DNA of 42,197 nt from an uncultured Bacteroidales bacterium (GTDB lineage Bacteria > Bacteroidota > Bacteroidia > Bacteroidales > Muribaculaceae). The stretch spans positions 1 to 42,197 of the forward strand of contig URIC01000013.1 of NCBI GenBank assembly GCA_900547755.1, given 5' to 3'. This document shows positions 16,293-25,527 of this stretch, piece after piece; position 1 is the stretch's first letter; each line of letters opens with the position of its first letter. Under the pieces are notes generated by a model. It was not told where the DNA came from. It was given only the letters and a program-made list of their open reading frames with translations, and made no database searches. The position numbers were made by a program, and so were the translations under genes.

Positions 16293-17144
16293 ATGAAAGC
16301 TGACTTCAGACACAAGCCCGAGTGGCTTAAAATACACCTTCCCAAGGGGTTCAAGGCCGAACAGGTCGTAGGCCTGTTAAACGAGAAACATATACATACC
16401 ATCTGTGCTTCCGGAATGTGTCCCAACAGGGGCGAATGTTGGAGCAACGGCACCGCGACATTCATGATTGGCGGCGCTGTATGCACCCGCAACTGCAAGT
16501 TCTGCAACGTAACTACCGGACGTCCGCTTCCTCTGGACCCCGCAGAGATAGACCATATAGTCAATTCTGTCAAAGACCTTAGACTCAAGCACGTAGTAAT
16601 AACCTCAGTGGACCGCGACGACCTCCCTGACCTCGGCGCCGCCCATTGGGCTGCATTGATACGCCGTCTCAAGGCAGAATGTCCTGACACTACCATGGAG
16701 GTCCTTATACCGGATATGCAGGGCCGCAAGGAGCTGCTCGATATGATTATAGATGCCGGTCCGGATATTATCAGCCATAATATGGAGACAGTGCGCCGTC
16801 TCACCCCCGAGGTGCGTAGCGTGGCCACTTACGACTGTTCGCTGGATGTGCTTCGTCATATAGCCTCCCGTGGAGTGCGCGCCAAGAGCGGCATAATGCT
16901 TGGTCTGGGCGAGACCGAAGAGGAGATTTACGCCTGCATGGATGACTTGCGCGATGCAGGCGTCGAGGTGATGACGATAGGGCAGTACCTTCAGCCTACA
17001 CGCCACAATTATCCGGTGCAGGAATATGTGGAGCCGGAGAAATTTGAGGAATATGGCCGTGTAGGGCGTGCCAAGGGCTTCCGCCACGTGGAGAGCGCCC
17101 CGATGGTACGCAGCAGCTACCACGCCGAAAAGCACGTCAGATGA
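16293..17144 (+). CDS. lipA: Lipoyl synthase
   Basis: The 283-residue radical SAM enzyme inserts two sulfurs into octanoyl groups on carrier domains. The auxiliary 4Fe-4S cluster motif is C38-x4-C43-x5-C49 (CASGMCPNRGEC), and the radical SAM motif is CTRNCKFC (C64, C68, C71). The end PMVRSSYHA has the conserved Arg-Ser-Ser-Tyr ligand motif of LipA. Length is usual. It starts 27 bases after nspC and overlaps lipB by 4 bases, which indicates translational coupling of the two pathway steps. Confidence 0.96.
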   Translation: MKADFRHKPEWLKIHLPKGFKAEQVVGLLNEKHIHTICASGMCPNRGECWSNGTATFMIGGAVCTRNCKFCNVTTGRPLPLDPAEIDHIVNSVKDLRLKHVVITSVDRDDLPDLGAAHWAALIRRLKAECPDTTMEVLIPDMQGRKELLDMIIDAGPDIISHNMETVRRLTPEVRSVATYDCSLDVLRHIASRGVRAKSGIMLGLGETEEEIYACMDDLRDAGVEVMTIGQYLQPTRHNYPVQEYVEPEKFEEYGRVGRAKGFRHVESAPMVRSSYHAEKHVR

Positions 17145-17779
17145 CTATGGAAATCATTGACCTCGGACTCACTTCCTACCGGGACATCTGGGATTTGCAG
17201 CATAAGGCGCAGGCAGAGGTGATAGCGGGTGCGCCGGAGCGTATCTACCTCACCGAGCATCGCGATGTCTACACCCTCGGCAAGCACGGTCACATGGAGA
17301 ATATGCTCGCCCTCCCTGCCGGCGCCGAATGTATTCGCATCGAAAGGGGCGGCGACATAACATACCATGGCCCGGGTCAGCTCGTCGTTTATCCGATAGT
17401 CGACCTTTTCGCACATCATCTTGGAGTGAAAAAATATGTGGATTGTCTGGAAGAGGCGGTAATCCGCACAATGGCTGAATATGGCCTTGAGGGAACACGT
17501 GTGGAGGGCGCCACCGGCGTATGGATGGGCGTGGGTACACCTGTGGAAAGGAAAATCTGTGCGATTGGAGTGAAAGTGACACGCGGTGTGACCATGCACG
17601 GACTGGCCCTCAACGTCAACACACGCCTGGAGGGCTTCCGGGCCATAAACCCGTGCGGCTTCGTGGACAAGGGAGTCACCTCCCTGAGTCGGGAGTTGGG
17701 TGGCACTGAGGTGCCGATGCAGCAAGTCAAGAATAAGATGGCCAACCATCTTATTACCCTCTTACTCAAAAAAGATTGA
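17141..17779 (+). CDS. lipB: Octanoyltransferase LipB
   Basis: The 212-residue enzyme moves octanoyl from acyl carrier protein to lipoyl domains, the step before LipA. Visible motifs are RGGDITYHGPGQLVVYPI, the catalytic Lys in IGVKVTRGVTMHG, and the catalytic Cys in INPCGFVD. The first Met shares an ATGA with the lipA stop; a second Met at 17147 is possible. A strong hairpin ends the six-gene run right after it. Confidence 0.95.
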   Translation: MTMEIIDLGLTSYRDIWDLQHKAQAEVIAGAPERIYLTEHRDVYTLGKHGHMENMLALPAGAECIRIERGGDITYHGPGQLVVYPIVDLFAHHLGVKKYVDCLEEAVIRTMAEYGLEGTRVEGATGVWMGVGTPVERKICAIGVKVTRGVTMHGLALNVNTRLEGFRAINPCGFVDKGVTSLSRELGGTEVPMQQVKNKMANHLITLLLKKD

Positions 17780-17781
17780 GA

Positions 17782-17810
17782 TTAAGAGGCTGTTTTAAAC
17801 AGCCTCTTAA
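17782..17810. terminator. Bidirectional terminator between lipB and the convergent ABC gene
   Basis: Arms ttaagaggctg (17782-17792) and cagcctcttaa (17800-17810) pair perfectly around a tttt/aaa centre, with T-rich sequence on both sides. It overlaps the stop codon of the minus-strand ABC gene. A close copy of its right half, including the centre, occurs at 27996-28015. Confidence 0.8.
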
Positions 17811-18583
17811 TTCTTTGCTTCCGAATCTCGTTCCAGGTAAAGTTTCACCTCCTGAAACAGCTTGGAGGCGAAGACAAAATGGTTGAGGCTTTCCGACTTG
17901 GATTTGAAGATGCTCTTGTCATTGCCAATCCAGTCGCAACGCCCCTTGTTGATAAAGACTATATTCTCGCCGATTCCCAGCACGGAGTTCATGTCGTGGG
18001 TATTGATGACTGTGGTAATGCCGTACTCATGGGTGATGTCCGAGAGCAGTTCGTCGATAAGAATCGAGGTCTTGGGGTCCAGTCCGGAGTTAGGCTCGTC
18101 GCAGAAGAGATAGCGCGGATTCAAGGCTATGGCACGGGCTATTGCCACACGTTTCTGCATACCGCCCGAAATCTCCGACGGGTATTTGTCATCGGCATTT
18201 TCCAGTCCTACACGCTTGATGCAGAAATGCGCCCTCTCAAGCTGTTCTTCCTTGCTCAGGGGGCTGAACATGGTCAGTGGGAACATTACATTTCCCAATA
18301 CCGTCCGGTTGTCAAAAAGCGCCGAACCCTGGAACAGCATGCCTATCTCCATGCGCAGTTGCTTTTTCTGTTCGTCGGTCATGGTCATAAGAGAACGGCC
18401 GTCATAGACTATGTCCCCCTGCTCAGGGTGTACAAGGCCGATAAGGCATTTCATTAACACGGTCTTGCCCGAACCGCTTTGCCCTATGATAAGATTGGTC
18501 TTACCTGTCAGGAAAGTGGCCGTAATGTCGTGCAGTATCTGCACGCCGTCAAACCATTTCGATATGTTGTTGGCTTCTATCAT
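17807..18583 (-). CDS. MlaF-like ABC transporter ATPase
   Basis: The 258-residue ATPase has Walker A GQSGSGKT (about 34-41), a Q-loop MLFQGSALFDN, signature ISGGMQKR, Walker B YLFCDEPNSGLDP and switch His in INTHDM. The FQGSALFD and EPNSGLDP forms are typical of the MlaF/Ttg2A phospholipid-transport group, which pairs with an MlaE permease and an MlaD protein. Neither partner is next to it: the gene is alone, convergent with lipB and divergent from the purF-like gene. The partners are either elsewhere or just not in this window. Confidence 0.85.
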   Translation of the reverse strand: MIEANNISKWFDGVQILHDITATFLTGKTNLIIGQSGSGKTVLMKCLIGLVHPEQGDIVYDGRSLMTMTDEQKKQLRMEIGMLFQGSALFDNRTVLGNVMFPLTMFSPLSKEEQLERAHFCIKRVGLENADDKYPSEISGGMQKRVAIARAIALNPRYLFCDEPNSGLDPKTSILIDELLSDITHEYGITTVINTHDMNSVLGIGENIVFINKGRCDWIGNDKSIFKSKSESLNHFVFASKLFQEVKLYLERDSEAKN

Positions 18584-18676
18584 TGCGGTTGTTTGCTATA
18601 TTGAACAGCCTCTAAGAGTCCGTGGATTAATGCTATATGCCTTAATCCGGCACTTCAGACACCCGTGACTGACATG

Positions 18677-18684
18677 CAAAATTA
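18677..18684 (-). promoter_or_regulatory. -7 element for the MlaF-like gene
   Basis: TAATTTTG on the minus strand matches the consensus; the start would lie near 18673, giving a leader of about 90 bases. The leader holds a small hairpin (18624-18630 with 18642-18648) and a partial copy of the aacagcctct sequence. Confidence 0.5.
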
Positions 18685-18727
18685 AGAAAAAAATCCCGAA
18701 ACCTCTATCAGACCCGAAACTTTTCAT

Positions 18728-18735
18728 TAATTTTG
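18728..18735 (+). promoter_or_regulatory. -7 element for the PurF-like gene
   Basis: TAATTTTG again, on the plus strand, 22 bases before the ATG at 18758. It is back to back with the identical element of the divergent ABC gene, 43 bases away. No good -33 box is seen. Confidence 0.55.
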
Positions 18736-18757
18736 CATTCTCAAAAACAAAAAAATT

Positions 18758-20167
18758 ATGGGTGGTTTTTTCGGAACGGTGCTGAAGAAAGACTGTGTGA
18801 CAGACCTTTTTTACGGCACTGATTATAATTCTCATTTAGGCACAAAGCGTGGCGGTATGGCCACATACGACCCTGAGGCAGGGTTTGCAAGAAGTATACA
18901 TTCTCTGGAAAATTCATACTTCCGTTCCAAATTCGAGAGCGTGCTTCCCCGCTTCAAAGGAAACATGGGTATCGGTATCATCTCGGACAATGACTCGCAG
19001 CCGATAGTGGTAAACTCCAAAGTGGGCAAATTCGCGATTGTCACCGTAGCCAAGATAGCGAACATGGAGACGCTTGAGCGGGAGATGCTTGAAAGCGGCA
19101 CTCACTTCGCCGAACTTTCCTCCGGCAAGACTAATCCCACAGAGCTGATAGCCACAATCATAACCTCCGGCAAAGACATCACCGACGGTATCCTCAAAGT
19201 TCAGGAACGCCTCAAAGGGTCCTGTTCGATGCTTCTGCTTACACCTGACGGCATTATCGCCGCACGCGACAGGCTTGGCCGCACACCTATAGTCATAGGA
19301 CATAAGGATGAGGGTTACGCCCTCACAAGCGAGACCTGTGCGCTTCCTAACCTCGGTTACGATGTGTTGCGCGACATACGGCCCGGTGAGATTGCCCTTA
19401 TCACTCCCACTGAGGTCAAGACTCTCCACCCCGGCAATCCCGACAAGATGCAGATATGCTCTTTCCTATGGGTTTACTACGGATTCCCCGTATCCACCTA
19501 CGAGGGCATCAATGTCGAGTCCGTACGCTTCGCCTCCGGAATGTTGATGGGACGGAAGGACGACACGGAGATAGACTGCGTATGCGGTATCCCGGACTCC
19601 GGAGTAGGTATGGCACTCGGATACGCCGAAGGCAAGGGGGTGCCCTATCACCGGGCAGTCGCCAAATATACCCCCACATGGCCACGCTCATTCACTCCGG
19701 GACGTCAGGAACTCCGTGACCTTGTGGCAAAGATGAAGCTGATACCTAACCGCAGTATGCTCCAGGACCGCAAGGTGGCTTTCTGCGACGACTCGATTGT
19801 ACGAGGCACCCAGCTGCACGACAATGTCAAGATGCTGTACGAATACGGTGCCAAGGAGGTGCACATCCGCATAGCTTGTCCGCCTCTTATCTACGGCTGT
19901 CCCTTTATCGGATTTACTTCCTCAAAGTCCGACATGGAACTGATTACACGCCGTGTGATACAGGAGCTGGAAGGTTCCGCCGACAAGGACCTTGATAAGT
20001 ACGCCACTACCGGTACACCCCAATACAACGCCATGGTGGCCCGCATAGCTGAGAAATTCGGACTTGACTCCCTCAAATTCAGCACCATCGAAGACCTTGT
20101 GGAAGCTATCGGATTGCCGAAGTGCAAGGTTTGCACACATTGCTTTGACGGCTCCTCATATTCCTGA
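18758..20167 (+). CDS. PurF-like phosphoribosyltransferase lacking glutaminase residues
   Basis: The 469-residue protein aligns with amidophosphoribosyltransferase along its length. The C-terminal half keeps the PRPP loop FCDDSIVRGTQ and the motif GIPDSGVGMALGYAEGKG. The N-terminal glutaminase half is altered: it begins MGGFFG instead of MCGIVG, so Cys2, the nucleophile, is Gly; the GNMGIG strand continues into IISDND instead of HVRYPT; and the AHNGN oxyanion segment is replaced by VTVAKIAN. It therefore should not hydrolyse glutamine. It could use ammonia, work with another amidotransferase, or have a regulatory role. The end has a Cys cluster CKVCTHC. I believe divergent PurF paralogs of this kind are widespread in Bacteroidota, alongside a normal PurF. 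Confidence 0.85.
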   Translation: MGGFFGTVLKKDCVTDLFYGTDYNSHLGTKRGGMATYDPEAGFARSIHSLENSYFRSKFESVLPRFKGNMGIGIISDNDSQPIVVNSKVGKFAIVTVAKIANMETLEREMLESGTHFAELSSGKTNPTELIATIITSGKDITDGILKVQERLKGSCSMLLLTPDGIIAARDRLGRTPIVIGHKDEGYALTSETCALPNLGYDVLRDIRPGEIALITPTEVKTLHPGNPDKMQICSFLWVYYGFPVSTYEGINVESVRFASGMLMGRKDDTEIDCVCGIPDSGVGMALGYAEGKGVPYHRAVAKYTPTWPRSFTPGRQELRDLVAKMKLIPNRSMLQDRKVAFCDDSIVRGTQLHDNVKMLYEYGAKEVHIRIACPPLIYGCPFIGFTSSKSDMELITRRVIQELEGSADKDLDKYATTGTPQYNAMVARIAEKFGLDSLKFSTIEDLVEAIGLPKCKVCTHCFDGSSYS

Positions 20168-20202
20168 GGCTCCTCAATCTGCTACGCGCAAAATGATTAA
20201 TC

Positions 20203-20234
20203 CTTGCGGTTTTACGATTTTTTTTGTAATTTTG
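20203..20234 (+). promoter_or_regulatory. Promoter of proS
   Basis: CTTG (20203-20206), 20 bases, then TAATTTTG (20227-20234). The start near 20238 is 30 bases before the ATG. Confidence 0.6.
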
Positions 20235-20267
20235 CACTGACTATAGCTAATACAACAGACTGAAATA

Positions 20268-21749
20268 ATGGCTAAAGAACTTAAGAATCTTACTAAAAGA
20301 GCTGAAAACTACTCTCAGTGGTACAATGAACTCGTAGTCAAGGCGGACCTTGCCGAGCAGAGCGCCGTGCGCGGCTGCATGGTCATAAAGCCTTATGGCT
20401 ACGCCATTTGGGAGAAGATGCAGCAGACCCTTGATAAAATGTTCAAGCAGACCGGAGTGCAGAACGCATACTTCCCGCTGCTTATTCCCAAATCTTTCCT
20501 TTGTCGCGAGGCCGAACACGTGGAGGGTTTCGCCAAGGAGTGTGCTGTTGTTACACATTATCGTCTTAAGAACGACCCCGAGGGCAACGGCGTGATAGTA
20601 GACCCTGAGGCTCGCCTTGAGGAGGAGCTGATAGTGCGTCCCACATCCGAGACCATAATCTGGGGTACTTATAAGAATTGGATTCATTCTTACCGCGACC
20701 TGCCCATTGTCTGCAACCAGTGGGCCAATGTCATGCGCTGGGAGATGCGTACACGTATGTTTTTGCGTACCAGCGAGTTCCTTTGGCAGGAGGGACATAC
20801 CGCCCACGCTACGGCCGAGGAGGCCCGCCAGCGCACCGTCCAGATGATTAACGTATACGCCGACTTTGCCCGCCGTTATATGGCCGTTCCTGTAGTTGTC
20901 GGTGTCAAGAGCCCTAACGAGCGTTTTGCCGGTGCTTTGGATACATATACCATCGAGGCTATGATGCAGGACGGCAAGGCTCTGCAGAGCGGCACTTCCC
21001 ACTTCCTGGGCCAGAACTTCGCCAGGGCTTTTGACGTGACGTTCATGAACAAGGAGAACCAGCCGGAGTACGTATGGGCTACTTCCTGGGGTGTCAGCAC
21101 TCGCCTCATGGGCGCTTTGATTATGACTCACTCAGATGATAACGGACTTGTCCTGCCTCCGCATCTCGCCCCCATACAGGTCGTAATCGTTCCTATTTAC
21201 AAGAACGACGAGCAGCGCGACGCCATCTCCGCTCGCGTCAGACTTATTGTGGAGAATCTTGAGAAGGCCGGTGTAAGTGTCAAGTACGACGATGCGGACA
21301 ACCGTCGTCCCGGCTTTAAATTTGCAGACTATGAGCTGAAAGGCGTTCCGGTGCGTCTTGCCATCGGTGCCCGTGACCTTGAAAACGGCACTGTGGAACT
21401 CATGCGACGCGATACACTTGAAAAGGAAACATTACCTTTGGAGGGCATAGAGGAACATATAGAACACCTCCTCGAAGATATTCAGGAAAACATTTACAAG
21501 AAGGCGCTTGCTTACCGCGACTCCAACATCGTGAAGGTCGACTCCTACGACGAGTTCAAGAAGAAAATCGAAGAAGGCGGCTTCTTGCTCTGCCATTGGG
21601 ATGGAACCCCCGAGACAGAGGAACGCATCAAGAACGAGACCAAGGCTACTATAAGGTGCATACCTTTGGACGCTCCCGAAGAAGAAGGCGTCTGCATGGT
21701 TACCGGCAAGCCTTCTCACCGTCGCGTGATTTTTGCTCGCGCTTACTGA
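20268..21749 (+). CDS. proS: Prolyl-tRNA synthetase (short, archaeal/eukaryote-like type)
   Basis: The 493-residue class II synthetase charges tRNA-Pro. Motif 2 reads RTSEFLWQEGHTAHA, preceded by VRPTSETIIW; motif 3 lies in GVSTRLMGALIMTH. There is no editing insertion between motifs 2 and 3, as in the short form. The C-terminal region (LLCHWDG, IRCIPL, GVCMVTG) resembles the zinc-binding domain of this type and the protein ends in Tyr. It has its own promoter and terminator, so it is probably monocistronic. Confidence 0.95.
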   Translation: MAKELKNLTKRAENYSQWYNELVVKADLAEQSAVRGCMVIKPYGYAIWEKMQQTLDKMFKQTGVQNAYFPLLIPKSFLCREAEHVEGFAKECAVVTHYRLKNDPEGNGVIVDPEARLEEELIVRPTSETIIWGTYKNWIHSYRDLPIVCNQWANVMRWEMRTRMFLRTSEFLWQEGHTAHATAEEARQRTVQMINVYADFARRYMAVPVVVGVKSPNERFAGALDTYTIEAMMQDGKALQSGTSHFLGQNFARAFDVTFMNKENQPEYVWATSWGVSTRLMGALIMTHSDDNGLVLPPHLAPIQVVIVPIYKNDEQRDAISARVRLIVENLEKAGVSVKYDDADNRRPGFKFADYELKGVPVRLAIGARDLENGTVELMRRDTLEKETLPLEGIEEHIEHLLEDIQENIYKKALAYRDSNIVKVDSYDEFKKKIEEGGFLLCHWDGTPETEERIKNETKATIRCIPLDAPEEEGVCMVTGKPSHRRVIFARAY

Positions 21750-21760
21750 TAAATCTCTTA

Positions 21761-21800
21761 CGGCATCTGCTCTTCTCGGGGCGGATGCCGCTTCATTTTT
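21761..21800 (+). terminator. Terminator of proS
   Basis: cggcatctgc (21761-21770) pairs with gcggatgccg (21781-21790) over 10 bp with one wobble, followed by a T-rich tail with five T in a row. Confidence 0.8.
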
Positions 21801-21833
21801 AATCTAATACCATTCCTTAATAACTCTAACCAA

Positions 21834-24017
21834 ATGAAGAATATATCCAGATATGCAGCCTGTTTCTGTGTGGCGCTTGCAGCTTGCGGCACGGCGGTTG
21901 CACAGAATCTCACAGTAGAGGATTATTGCGATATCCACCAGAATGCTCCGAAGAGCATAAAGGAAATGAAACCTATGCCCGATGGCGTCAGCTATCTTTG
22001 TGTCTCTGCCGACGGCAAGAGTATAGAAAAGTACAGTTACAAGACCGGCAAGTTCGTGGAGACGGTTTTCAGCGTTGACAATATCAAGGGAGACGTTAAA
22101 ATCAGTGAATTTGACGGATATGCAATTTCTGAAAACGGACGTTACATTCTTCTTTGGAACGACACCGAGGGTATCTACCGCTACTCTTTTCGCGCACAGC
22201 ACTTTGTATACGATATAGCCCGCGGTACGATGAAGCGGGTCTCCGAAGGAGGTAAGCAGCGTGGCGCTGTAATAAGCCATGACGGCTGTATGGTCGCTTT
22301 TATGCGCGACAACAATATATTTATCTCCAATCTTGACTACGACACCGAACTTCAGATTACCAAGGACGGCGCGGAAGGTAAGATTATCAACGGCACACCC
22401 GACTGGGGCTATGAGGAGGAGTTCGGCGTTCTCAATACAATGCGCTGGGCGCCCGATGATTCCTCTCTCTCTTTCATCACATTCGACGAGAGTCAGGTTC
22501 CCGTCTATCACTTTGACATTTATTCCGGATATTGCGACCCCGTGGAGGAGTATGCCAAATATCCCGGAGAATACGTATATAAATATCCTTTGGCCGGCGA
22601 CAACAATTCGCGTGTTCAGGTAAAGACATATAATGTGGATTCCCGTGTCACCAAGGTGATGGACCTTCCCATTGGCGAAAAGGACTACGTGCCCTCTATG
22701 GAATATGGAGGCACACCTGACCGTCTGATGGTCATGATTCTCAACCGCGACCAGAATGACCTCAAACTCTATTCCGTGAATCCCGGAAGCACAGTCTCCA
22801 AGATGATTATGCACGAGACTTCCGAGGCATGGCTTAGTCCCTCAGCATACCAGATGGTGGATTATATGGCCGACCGCTTTGTAATTGGCTCTGACCGCAC
22901 AGGCTACCGTCACCTCTACCTTTACGATTACAACGGAAAGCTCACCCGTCAGCTTACTTCCGGCAATTATTATGTCACTGCATACTACGGATATAACCCC
23001 GCAGTCAAAGAGTACTTCATACAGACAACCCAGGAGGGTTCCTCGCAGCGCAACGTGGCACGTGTTTCCGCTCAGGGAGTGAAGATGCTCAATCCCGGCA
23101 AGGGGTGGGAGAGTGCCGCCTTTAGTAAAGGGTGCCAGTACTATGTCCGCACTTACAGCAACGCCACTACACCCACACAGTACACGCTCCATTCGCTTAA
23201 GGGCAAGATTGCAGACCTGGAGATGAACGCCGAATATGCTGCGCGTTATGCCTCCGCTCCCAAAAAGGAGTTCCTCAGTATCCCCAACGCCGTCGGTCAG
23301 GACATGGATGCCTACATAATCAAGCCTGCCGACTTCGACCCCTCCAAGAAGTACCCGTTGCTCACATATCAGTACAACGGTCCCGAATCCCAGGAGGTGA
23401 AGAACCGCTGGGGTTTGGACGGCCTTTACTATTTCGCTGACCAGGGCTATGTGGTGGCATGTGTGGACGGACGCGGTACCGGTTTCCGTTCTCGTGCCTG
23501 GAGCGACTGTGTGTACAGACAGCTTGGCAAGTGTGAGACCGAGGACCAGCTCGCCGCCGCCAACTACCTCTCCAGACTTCCGTACATCGACTCCTCACGT
23601 ATGGCTTGCTTCGGCTGGAGCTATGGCGGCTACATGACTCTTATGGAGCTGACAGACCCGAACACTCCCTTCAAGGCCGGTATCTCCATGGCCCCCGTCA
23701 CCGACTGGCGCTACTACGATTCTATCTACACCGAGCGTTATATGACCACTCCCCAGCAGAACGAGTCCGGATATGACACCGCTTCCGCTCTGCTCCGAAC
23801 CGGCAACCTTAATTCCAAGCTCTTGATAATGAGCGGTACAAGCGATGACAACGTGCATTTCTATAACACTCTGAAATACACTTCTAAGCTCACTGCCGAG
23901 GGAAAACTTTTCGACATGGTGGCATGGACCGGTTTTGAACACTCACTGCGTATGTGTAACGCGCGTGTGCAGCTTTACCGCAAGGTGCTTGACTTCCTTG
24001 AGACCCGTCTGAAATAA
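21834..24017 (+). CDS. Dipeptidyl peptidase IV-type S9 peptidase
   Basis: The 727-residue protein has a signal peptide (to about residue 23, AVAQ), an eight-bladed propeller-type N-terminal domain, and a C-terminal alpha/beta hydrolase. The catalytic triad reads as Ser596 in GWSYGGYM, Asp671 in SGTSDDNVH and His703 in GFEHSLRM. The DWGYEEEFGV segment supplies the double Glu that binds the free peptide N-terminus in DPP-IV. It should remove dipeptides, often X-Pro, from peptides in the periplasm. Length matches bacterial DPP-IV. It follows the proS terminator, so it is likely a separate unit. Confidence 0.92.
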   Translation: MKNISRYAACFCVALAACGTAVAQNLTVEDYCDIHQNAPKSIKEMKPMPDGVSYLCVSADGKSIEKYSYKTGKFVETVFSVDNIKGDVKISEFDGYAISENGRYILLWNDTEGIYRYSFRAQHFVYDIARGTMKRVSEGGKQRGAVISHDGCMVAFMRDNNIFISNLDYDTELQITKDGAEGKIINGTPDWGYEEEFGVLNTMRWAPDDSSLSFITFDESQVPVYHFDIYSGYCDPVEEYAKYPGEYVYKYPLAGDNNSRVQVKTYNVDSRVTKVMDLPIGEKDYVPSMEYGGTPDRLMVMILNRDQNDLKLYSVNPGSTVSKMIMHETSEAWLSPSAYQMVDYMADRFVIGSDRTGYRHLYLYDYNGKLTRQLTSGNYYVTAYYGYNPAVKEYFIQTTQEGSSQRNVARVSAQGVKMLNPGKGWESAAFSKGCQYYVRTYSNATTPTQYTLHSLKGKIADLEMNAEYAARYASAPKKEFLSIPNAVGQDMDAYIIKPADFDPSKKYPLLTYQYNGPESQEVKNRWGLDGLYYFADQGYVVACVDGRGTGFRSRAWSDCVYRQLGKCETEDQLAAANYLSRLPYIDSSRMACFGWSYGGYMTLMELTDPNTPFKAGISMAPVTDWRYYDSIYTERYMTTPQQNESGYDTASALLRTGNLNSKLLIMSGTSDDNVHFYNTLKYTSKLTAEGKLFDMVAWTGFEHSLRMCNARVQLYRKVLDFLETRLK

Positions 24018-24172
24018 AAAAATCGCATTTTAGAAATATTTTTTCTTTCTAATGTGTTATTAATATAAAGACGAACCTTATGGGGTTCCCCTTTGTCATA
24101 CTCTTTACTTTATATAAACACAGTCCGGATTTTAATTATCCTTCGTAATTTTCGTAGAAGAGTTGTCCTAAG

Positions 24173-25525
24173 ATGATAAGAGAATTTCAAAAAGTAAACA
24201 CGGAACAGATATTCCTGATGTGGCGCAACGTGGCGGTGTCCATGTTGAGCCTCGTTTTGCTCCATGTGTTGACTATGGTTCTTCCTCCATACTTAGCTCC
24301 TATTGATTCTACAGCTATAGCATTGTTCCTGTATTATCAGGTGGTCTCCTCCTCATACAACCGCAGGGAGACGTGTTCCATAGTCCCTTATCTATTCTTT
24401 ATAATTGTCACCACATACACTGTGCTGCTTGTCGCGGTCAATGTGATAAACGTCTGGGGTATAGTTGACTTGCCCAATGAGTATGTGTTCTTTGACACTC
24501 CGTATCTGCAGAGTCTGATTCTTGCGCCTACCGGGTTGTTTATTACCGTCTTTGTGTACCTGCACAGAAAAAGGCTTTCCCTATGCGTGAACTGCAAGAT
24601 TACCAACGGCAATACGCTTGACCGAGGGCGAGTGGGCATTATTTACAGCAACGAGAGCGCCTTTCTGCTCCGCAACATAATGCTGGTCTACGTTATTATA
24701 ACCGTCATAATATATGCCTACTATATAAAGGAGTATTCTGACGCCAGTATCACTCCTCGTGACCGCATTGTCTTCTCCATGGTGGCCATCAGTGTTTATC
24801 TTTTCGATATCCTTTACTTTGCGATAAGATACTACAACCTCTACCTGGACCTTAAAGACAGAGATGAGCTGCTTACTCCTGAGGACATCAATGCGCTCGG
24901 CACACGTACATACATTCGTTATTATGTAATTGCAGGCGACTCCCTGTATATGTCCTCTCCCGGTTTGGGCGATACGCGCATCAGTGACGATTCGGAGATA
25001 ATTGACACTCCGTTCATTATCAAGAGGAATGTCAGCGGTTTCCATGAGCATGAAATCAGAAGTACCATTGTGGAACAGACAGGTGTGAAGGACGGTGTCC
25101 TGCGATTCTTCTACGGACGTACCCTGGCGGATTCTGCCGGACGCAAGGTGCTTCGCTATTTCTATTTTTTGCCGGGTAAGGAAGAAGATTATCCGCATCT
25201 TGCGGCTGACGGATGTTGGATAAGCTCGGATAGACTGAAGTCCATCTACAACGACACTCCGGACCGCTTCACAAGCATCTGTCTGGCTGACATCTCACGT
25301 ATAGCTCTGGTGACTGTGACCAGCAAGATGTATGATGAGAAAGGGAAGCGACGCATCAGGCTTAACCATTATCATCCCTCGTTTACGCTACGCGAGATTT
25401 TCGCTGATGACATTGACTTCTCGGATGACAAGTGGATACGCATTTCCCTGTTCAATTCGGACACATCTTTCTTTAAATTAAAACGCTGGTGGCGTAAACA
25501 TATCCGCCGCTCTTATTACGAATAA
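24173..25525 (+). CDS. Membrane protein with C-terminal degenerate Nudix-like domain
   Basis: I do not recognise a named family. The 450-residue protein has about six membrane segments (roughly 20-40, 46-64, 72-94, 108-128, 165-187, 203-224), with a LCVNCKITNGN segment between the fourth and fifth. The C-terminal 210 residues are soluble. There, HEIRSTIVEQTGV resembles the Nudix helix REXXEEXGU with the Arg-Glu pair changed, and later RYFYFLPG and DGCWISSDRLKSIYND look like the strand and W-helix that follow in Nudix folds. It may be a non-catalytic nucleotide sensor at the membrane (inference). It ends 2 bases before the MiaA-type gene, so the two are coupled. Confidence 0.75.
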   Translation: MIREFQKVNTEQIFLMWRNVAVSMLSLVLLHVLTMVLPPYLAPIDSTAIALFLYYQVVSSSYNRRETCSIVPYLFFIIVTTYTVLLVAVNVINVWGIVDLPNEYVFFDTPYLQSLILAPTGLFITVFVYLHRKRLSLCVNCKITNGNTLDRGRVGIIYSNESAFLLRNIMLVYVIITVIIYAYYIKEYSDASITPRDRIVFSMVAISVYLFDILYFAIRYYNLYLDLKDRDELLTPEDINALGTRTYIRYYVIAGDSLYMSSPGLGDTRISDDSEIIDTPFIIKRNVSGFHEHEIRSTIVEQTGVKDGVLRFFYGRTLADSAGRKVLRYFYFLPGKEEDYPHLAADGCWISSDRLKSIYNDTPDRFTSICLADISRIALVTVTSKMYDEKGKRRIRLNHYHPSFTLREIFADDIDFSDDKWIRISLFNSDTSFFKLKRWWRKHIRRSYYE

Positions 25526-25527
25526 AG

